From Pistacia vera (Eukaryota > Streptophyta > Magnoliopsida > Sapindales > Anacardiaceae): 64,000 nucleotides of DNA. Shown here in pieces: positions 57,663-64,000 of the stretch. The DNA lies in assembly GCF_008641045.1 (NCBI RefSeq), contig NW_022196259.1, positions 124,001 through 188,000 of the forward strand, given 5' to 3'. A program made the translations under genes and the position numbers. How positions within the stretch are numbered: the first letter of the stretch is position 1; each line of letters begins with the position of its first letter. Below the pieces are notes generated by a model. It was not told the DNA's origin. It saw only the letters and a program-made list of their open reading frames with translations, and searched no databases.

Positions 57663-60118
57663 AAACTCTCACTTGCACTAGAGCCAATCGTATGGTATCT
57701 AATACCCATCTTCTCAAGGATGAAGTCCAACTGCTTCTGTGTCATCACTTTAGTGATGGTCAGCACACTCTGGTACAGGTGTTTTCTCCTTTCTCACAAA
57801 ATTCTCCGCTCCACAATTCTCTCAAAATGTGATATTTACGCTGAATATGTTTTGACTTCTAGTGTGCTCTTGGCTCTTTTGCCTGTGCATAGCACCAGTA
57901 TTACACAGTACAAGTTTATTGGATAAACTATGTTGAACCACACCAAGTTCAGTCAAACTTGAGCATCCAGACACCTTCCTTTGCTGCTTCTAAGAGGCAA
58001 TGTATTCAGCTTCAGTTGCGGAATCAGTAGTTGGTTGTTTAGAATTCTTCCAACTGACTGCTCCTCCATTGCATAGAAAATGAACCTAGATGTAGACTTT
58101 CTATCTCTACATCTGATTGAAACAGAATCAGAGTATTCTTCATTTTCAACTCTGAACCTCCTAACTAGTATTAGATCTTTAGTTTCTCTTAGTACTTAAA
58201 GATCGTCTAACAGCTGACTATGTTTTTTCTGCTGGTTGGACGTGATATCTGCTTGTAACACTCACATATGCAATACAGGCTAGTACATAGCATAGCGTAC
58301 ATGAACTACCTACGATTGAAGCATAGGGTATTCCACGCATCCGCTCATCTCCTGATCAGTCTTTGACCATATCTTTTGAAAGAGAATTCTGTGACTACAA
58401 GGCAAATTCCCTTTGGAGTCTTGCATGCGAACCGTTTCAGCATCTTTCTATACACATTTTCTGGGATAAGCCTATTAATCCTTTCGTTCTATCTCTATAG
58501 ATACAAATTCCTAGGATGTAGTGTGCTTCTCCTAAGTCTTTCATGGAGAAAGTTCCTGATAACCACATTAACTTCAGTCACCATCCCATGTCATTTCCCA
58601 TCAATATATCTCTACATGTAGTAAGAAATATGATTGCATGATCCTTTGTCCATTTATAAACACAGGGTTCATCTAGATTCTTTATAAACCAAAACATTTT
58701 GATTATTTCATCAAACCGAATGTCTAGCTTGAAGCTTGTTTTAACCCGTAAATGGTTATTATGCAGCTTGCACACTTTATTTCTTTCAGAACGGATACAA
58801 AACCTATAGGTTGTTGCATGTAGATATTTTCCTCAATAAATCCATTGAGGAATGCTATTTTAACATCCATTGCCATATCTCATAATCATAGTATGCCTAT
58901 GGCTAGCATAATTCTGATGATTTAAGCATAGTATTGGGAAGTTCCTCAATCCAACCCTTGTTTTTTAGTATAACCTTCTTAACCAGTCTTGTTGTAGGTC
59001 TCTACATTTCCTATCTTTGCCAATCTTTCTTTAAGATCCATGACATCCATAGGACATATTCCTCTAGAGGATCACGAAGTCCATACTTGATTAGCATGCA
59101 TGGATTTCTATCTCAATCTACTTCAGCCCATTTTCCAAAATCGATATCTAATATTGCTTCTTCATAACTTCTAGGATCATCCCCATGACTGACTTCTCCA
59201 ATCATGATAGATTCAAAACTCTTCATAAAGTAACCCATATCTTCTGGAGTTAAGATACTCTAGATGATTTACGAATCGAAACCGTTTTAGTGTATTAGTT
59301 TCCTGAGAGGGAACCTTCATATTATTTTTCGACTGAGGCTCCCCGGACTCTTTCTAGAGCATAATTTTCTTCCCTCACACCTCTTCTAAGAACTTTTCTC
59401 AAGAAAGTGTGCATTCCTACTATCGAAATTCGTTGATCAGTGTGGAAGTAAAAATAATATCCCAAACTATTTTTGGGATACCCTTAAACCGACCTTCTAG
59501 ATTTAACGTCTAACTTGTCTGTCTTGACATTTTGACATAAGCGAGACAACCCCAAATTCTCTATATTTGAGACTAGCGGTTTACCATACCATCTCATATG
59601 GTGTCATCTCAATAGATTTAGGATGGTACCCTATTCAGAATTGCATAGCGATTCAAGGCAAATCCCTATAGTACGTTGGCAAGTCTGTAAAACTTACCAT
59701 CGACCGTACCATATCCAATAGTACTGTTTCTCCTTTCAAACCACGTTGTTGCGTGTATACGAGGAGTCAACTAGGATATTATACTATTCTCCTTTAGAAA
59801 ATCTCAAAATTCTGTACTTAAGTATTCACCACCACGATCTGATCACAGACCTAATACTCTTCTGGTCTGTTTCTTACTTCATTCTTAAACTCTTGAACTT
59901 TTCAAAGGATTCAGATTTGTATTTCATTAAATACAAATACTCGTACCTAGAATAATCATCGGTAAGGAATGAAGTATTGAAAACCTCCTTGAGCCATTTC
60001 ATAAATGGTCCGCATACATCTGATGTACAACCTCTATAATCTTTGGATCTTTCCCTTTACCCTTAAAGATATTTGTCATTTTTCCTTGAAGACAGGATTC
60101 ACAAGTTGGATAGGGTTT
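57663..60118 (-). pseudogene. Ty1/copia pol remnant (element E2)
   Basis: RNase H (57700-58250), reverse transcriptase (58300-59170) and integrase (59330-60110) follow in the same order as in E1 but without any long frame, because of many 1-3 base losses. Matches include the GGAGCAGTCAGTTGGAA word (minus) near 58050, the PIGF codons near 58800 and QRISI/RNAHFLRK codons near 59420. The reverse transcriptase segment near 58825 keeps 18 bases deleted in E1, and about 60 bases near 59330-59395 are also absent from E1. A deletion of about 0.73 kb removed protease, pre-integrase and zinc knuckle at 60118. Confidence 0.78.
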
Positions 60119-60650
60119 CTTTTTGCTTCCATTGCTTCTCTTAGTCTTACTAGAAGAACTACAAAAACATCCTCTTGCCCCCTTTTCCTTTCTTCCCTGC
60201 TTATAGAACTATTGAATCTCATTCGACAGTTCTGCAAGAGTGCGCTCAATCCTATTGAGTATAATTGTGATGAAGGCTTGAAACTTGGTGGAAGGGATTG
60301 CAGAATAAATTCACCTCAAGACTATGTAGCATCACAATCTCAAGTGTACGCAATTGCCCTATAATATACTCATTTTCATAACATGATCAGCTAGGGCAAC
60401 TCCCTCCCTAAGCCTTATTGTGAATAGTGTCAAACACAATTCATATTGCTTCACCACTAAGTTCTCACATACAAACTCTTGTAATGGATCATTTATCCAT
60501 CGCACTTTCCATCTTTTCATGCTCCACTGGAGCTCAGCATTCATTGATATAGTCATGTAGGTTCGAGCTCAAGTCATCCTCCTGCCACTTATCGAAAACT
60601 TCATTTTCTGCAGTGTGGCATCAGGACAAAGAAAGGAAGGGTTGCTTCCA
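60119..60650 (-). pseudogene. Ty1/copia gag remnant (element E2)
   Basis: Minus-strand words match E1 gag: VVKQYELCLTLF and REGVALADHVMKMS at 60359-60556. The knuckle lies in the deleted part. No deletion-free frame. Confidence 0.75.
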
Positions 60651-61266
60651 GACATACTTGGCTTTTTTCGGAATTGGAAATAATCTCAAATTCCTTAACC
60701 ATTATTAAAATTAGGTCCGATCACATGTTGTTATTGAGAATCCTCAAAAGCAAGTTATGCCATTTCTTTGTTAATTAAATATCTCAAAATACCGAAAAGA
60801 CTGCAAGGAAAATATAGTTTTATTGTGTCTTGAAATTCAAACCCTTTAATGCTAATCTTATTAGCTCCCACTATTTTATTCAAATCACACCTCCCCAAAT
60901 GGATTTGGAAATTTCGTTGAATAAATTTCTAGTGGGGAATCAATTCTTATTAAATTAATTAAACCTCACCATAATAGAAATCTTGGTCAATTAAATTAAC
61001 AAGTAGGAAACTATTTCCTTTTATATCACATATATAAGGTATGATTCAATCCTTACCTCTAGTTTGGATACCCTCACATAATAGAAATCTGGTACCCTAG
61101 ACTAGTTAAATCCAATCCATTATGCTTTCTTAAAAATAGAATTCCCATTATACCCCACTATAGAAATCTTGGGTATTATGAAAATTTATATCCAAGAACT
61201 AAGAACTTAATTCCATGTCATAAAATTAGCATCCCTCACATAATAGAAATCTTGGGTCTCTAATTT
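60651..61266 (-). other. Leader of element E2, gag-proximal
   Basis: Matches 51338-51855. The CATAATAGAAATCTTGG word occurs four times (near 60968, 61074, 61155, 61237). The extra unit carries about 100 bases (GTCAATTAAATTAACAAG...) absent from copy 1. The insertion site of the copy-1 solo LTR is empty here. Confidence 0.75.
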
Positions 61267-61271
61267 ATGCC

Positions 61272-62645
61272 TGATGAGAATGCAAAATGCATATTTACCC
61301 CCCCTTATGTCGTCTTTTATACTAATTTGTTCCTAAATGTAATCATTATTATTCTATTTTGATTTAGGATGCAAATGGAGGTGTTAAATGCAAAACGGAA
61401 CTAATTAGGGTATTCGGACAGTTTCGACATCACTTCGTAATCTAGTCTTAACTCTCTCATCCGCTCTCGATTGAATGATTAAAAATGCTATGGAAACCTA
61501 GAAAGAGATATACAACTTTCATGTTTTGAGTTTGGAGAGATACTCGCTGCATCAAGGTTATATTGGGCTTGAAGTTACGCACCTGCACTGCCGACGTACT
61601 GGAACATTTTGCCTTGTCAGTCAAGTCCTAGTTAGTTTATTATTGGAAGATTGAAACCTGTTGCACGCAAGTTCCAGCTGGAATCACCACTTTCCTATTT
61701 GTGTATAGACTTTATTTTATTTTCAATTACTCAGATTAGGATAAGGTTATTTTGGGATTTTAGAGTATTTTTAGGAGATCTAGATTTAGTAGAATTAAAA
61801 TTCGATTGGATATTATAGAGAGGAGATCAGAATAGGATTACCAGAGAGACCACAAGCCCTCCCTCTCATCTTCTTGAACTTTCCTTGAATTTTTGTGATG
61901 GCCATGAGTGGCTAATTTTTATAACTAGGCCGAAGGAAACAAGACCTCGGAATCAATAACTGTGGGATCAATCTGGTTTTTTTTTTTGCTTTAAGTGTTC
62001 AATTTAGGCTTGAGTATTGGATGTTCTTCATGCATATTTTCATGATTGCTACAGTTTAATTACAGGAGGCCTACTAGTTTATTAATTGTTGCAATCTACT
62101 GCTAAGTTAGATATCAAATCTGTTAATTGTTTGATCCCTCTAACTGTGAAGTAATTAGGGTTTAAGAATTGGCTGTGTCAGGAATATTAAGTCTTAAGAA
62201 GAACATTTGACTGATATAAATACACCGCTTGAGTTTGCGTTGTTTAGCTCACGATCTCTCTAGGTCTTAAGCTCCACTAGATTAATCTTTAGCGCTTGTC
62301 TAGGGTTTTTTAGTGGTAAGGTTAATTAGATCGCTTGTTTCTTATTAATTACAACTAAGGAGAGATAGGAAAAGTTCCAACGGTGAATATTCAGGGTATG
62401 AATGATTTATTTTTATCGATGATCAGTTGGAATCCGATGGTGGATGTTGACCTAGACCAAGTTTCATTATTTGATTGTTTCGATAGTTTAATTTGAATTG
62501 TTTTTCCTGAATATTTCTGTTCCAAAAACCCCCAGCCTTTCACGTAACATTAAACTCGACTAGACACTCTTCGTGGGAACGATCCCCTCACACTACTACG
62601 TGTATTTTTTAGGGTTTTAATTCTGGGTGCCTATGAAGCACGCCA
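61272..62645 (+). mobile_element. Tat/Athila-type gypsy solo LTR
   Basis: 1374 bases, TGATGAGAATGCAAAATG to CTATGAAGCACGCCA. It is flanked by a perfect 5-bp target duplication ATGCC (61267-61271 and 62646-62650). Near the end it has CTTCGTGGGAACGATCCCC, the layout I associate with Athila/Tat LTR ends. The truncated counterpart in copy 1 starts at 51861, so the insertion predates the block duplication. Confidence 0.85.
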
Positions 62646-62650
62646 ATGCC

Positions 62651-63889
62651 AAAGAATAATTGGCCCATAATGGAAGGCTTGGTCTATATTGTTTGTTAGG
62701 GAGATTATTAGGTTAACCTTTGATTAAAATGTTTTACTTTATCACATACTTAATTCAAATGCATCCAAATAATATAAAACATGGTGGGATGATCATGATT
62801 TTGGAAAGTACATCCTAATTAGGTAAACTATTCACCTAATTCTATTACCTTTCGGATCTCATCCGTGATTGATCATATCTCCATCCTCCTCTCGGTCGTC
62901 GTACAATTCATAAACCAATTTAGGACACGCAGGCCCGGATAACATCTATAATAAAATTAATTATTATTACACTTATTGAAAGAATATTACATGCCCAAAA
63001 TCTCAAATATTTTGAGAGAAAAATAATATACACCCATGATCATCCCCTATTAATATTCATCCATCACATTATAAATATTATTCAATAAAGCATAAAAATA
63101 AATATTTATGCAAGTTGCATATTTATAAATAAAGGACTTCATGTAATAAATACATAAAAACATGCCATGATTGAACAAAGGTACATGCATAATTTTGCTA
63201 CCCTAAACTTATATATAATTATATTATCCATCACATGAATATAAGAATATATATATCCTAATTATTTCATGCAATAATATATAAAAATGTCATGATTAAA
63301 CCAAGGGTACATGCATAATTTCATCACCATAATTTATAAAAATATTATATACCCATCACATTAAAAATCTCTCACATCACATTCAATCAAATCAATTAAA
63401 AATGCAATCTATGCATCATCCACCGATTTTTACCTCAAAGATGATCAACCAACTTGCATTCACAATACAATCTAATCAAATGCATTTATAGACTTGTATC
63501 ACATATAACACTTTCAAATATGCATTTAAAATATATTATTCATTTACATCGTTTTAAACCGAATTCATCCTTCTCAAATATCATCAAATTTGCATCAAAT
63601 ATGCTTATATTCACATGCATGTATCAATGAATGGACATTTAATTTAACAAAATGGCATCAATGCAATAAATCAAACATGCTATTGCATATGACTTAAAGA
63701 ACAAGAAATTTTGTATTCTAAATATCAAAATTTCATAGAAGCATGTTAATAAGCATGAATATCACATATCCATCATCATTTGTATTCAAAATACACAATA
63801 ACTTCAACATACATCTAAAGCAAAAACATATTCATGTCCAAACCATGCCATTTTTCACCAAAAATGCTACATGCATGCATGAATTTAAA
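62651..63889 (-). other. Leader of element E2, PBS-proximal
   Basis: AT-rich and non-coding, following the solo LTR. It holds a degenerate tandem pair (63127-63366). The open stretch at 63743-63976 spans the PBS and LTR start and is not a gene. Confidence 0.7.
63127..63366. repeat. Degenerate tandem pair of about 115-130 bp in leader
   Basis: Both units contain CATGATTnAACnAAGGTACATGCATAATTT preceded by ATGCAAnnnnATAT-like text; for reading, the shared core is GGTACATGCATAATTT near 63180 and 63308. AT-rich and diverged. Confidence 0.65.
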
Positions 63890-63904
63890 CATGCTCTGAT
63901 ACCA
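63890..63904 (-). promoter_or_regulatory. Primer-binding site of element E2
   Basis: The plus strand reads CATGCTCTGATACCA; the minus strand TGGTATCAGAGCATG is complementary to initiator Met tRNA, one base from the LTR. It confirms the minus orientation of element E2 and an internal region of about 6.2 kb. Confidence 0.92.
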
Positions 63905-63905
63905 T

Positions 63906-64000
63906 TGTTGGGATTCATGCATTTTGGATATGGAAATGGAGAGAAAATGATGATCAAGATGATGGATGCAAGGTAGAACACAAACATAACACATAAGCCC
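63906..64000 (-). repeat. Ang2 element E2 5' LTR, first 95 bases in window
   Basis: TGTTGGGATTCATGCATTTTGG matches the left edge of the LTRs at 43657 and 55579 almost base for base. The rest lies beyond the window. Confidence 0.9.

Larger units (their letters stand above)
41391..62063. repeat. Tandem duplication of a nested retroelement block
   Basis: Copy 1 (41391-52693) and copy 2 (53313 to about 62063) have the same order: Ang1-F LTR, F pol remnant with triplicated segment, Ang2 LTR, Ang2 pol and gag, leader, and the Tat-type LTR part. They start at the same word (TATATAATAATATATT) and part after TTTAATTAC. Copy 1 alone has the solo LTR 49123-51332. Copy 2 alone has a deletion matching about 47835-48566, a duplicated LTR segment and one extra leader repeat. 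A 619-base LTR fragment (52694-53312) sits between them. Confidence 0.85.

Noticed and set aside
1..64000. A host gene or a novel multi-gene system
   Set aside because: Every coding segment I could recognise belongs to gag, pol, hAT transposase or the gypsy-associated antisense gene; the remaining frames are short, stop-bounded shadows.

Overview
The window looks like a gene-poor, repeat-saturated stretch of a flowering-plant nuclear genome. I found no intact host gene and no rRNA, tRNA or CRISPR locus. Almost every base I can explain belongs to transposable elements. These are two related Ty1/copia families that I judge Angela-like from their long LTRs (about 1.7-1.8 kb, TGTT...AACA, a GCCCTAG motif near the start) and an initiator-Met-tRNA type primer-binding site; Ty3/gypsy remnants (one Tat-like pol, several Tat/Athila-type LTRs, one family with LTRs starting TGTAACGCCCC); and two hAT elements. 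The species cannot be named. Lineage names rest on recognised motifs, not on a search.

Layout. 1-4419 plus 17548-17761: a Ty3/gypsy element on the minus strand whose pol C-terminus (4123-4419) converges with a decayed, intron-bearing plus-strand gene (1399-3785); this resembles the antisense extra ORF known from Tat-lineage elements. 4420-17542: one copia family-1 ('Ang1') solo LTR split the gypsy pol and was then hit by a 660-bp non-autonomous hAT element, a 3.4-kb hAT element and a whole minus-strand Ang1 copy (10081-17326). Removing these leaves a 1790-bp LTR, the normal family size. 17762-24730: a plus-strand Ang1 copy with a deleted middle, a foreign LTR piece and a single N. 24731-31647: a minus-strand Ang1 copy carrying a gypsy solo LTR. 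31648-33042: a Tat-like LTR. 33043-38840: a plus-strand Ang1 copy without its 5' LTR. 38841-40782: Ang1 scraps.

40783-64000: a minus-strand Ang1 copy interrupted by a second copia family ('Ang2'). A block of this composite occurs twice in tandem, at 41391-52693 and at 53313 to about 62063. The copies differ by large events: a 2.2-kb gypsy solo LTR only in copy 1, and a 0.73-kb deletion and a 0.46-kb LTR duplication only in copy 2. The right-hand Ang2 element keeps its PBS (63890-63904) and the beginning of its 5' LTR (from 63906).

None of the pol or gag reading frames is intact. Two tracts (about 23270-31640 and 56100-62000) show a high rate of small deletions against sister copies elsewhere in the window, which looks more like unpolished long-read sequence than natural decay; exact coordinates and frames there deserve caution. 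I found no clear new biological system. The most unusual items are the antisense intron-bearing gene in the gypsy element, an in-frame TAG shared by every Ang1 copy whose reverse transcriptase covers that site, the tandem block with presence/absence of insertions, and a GC-rich palindrome shared by unrelated LTR families.
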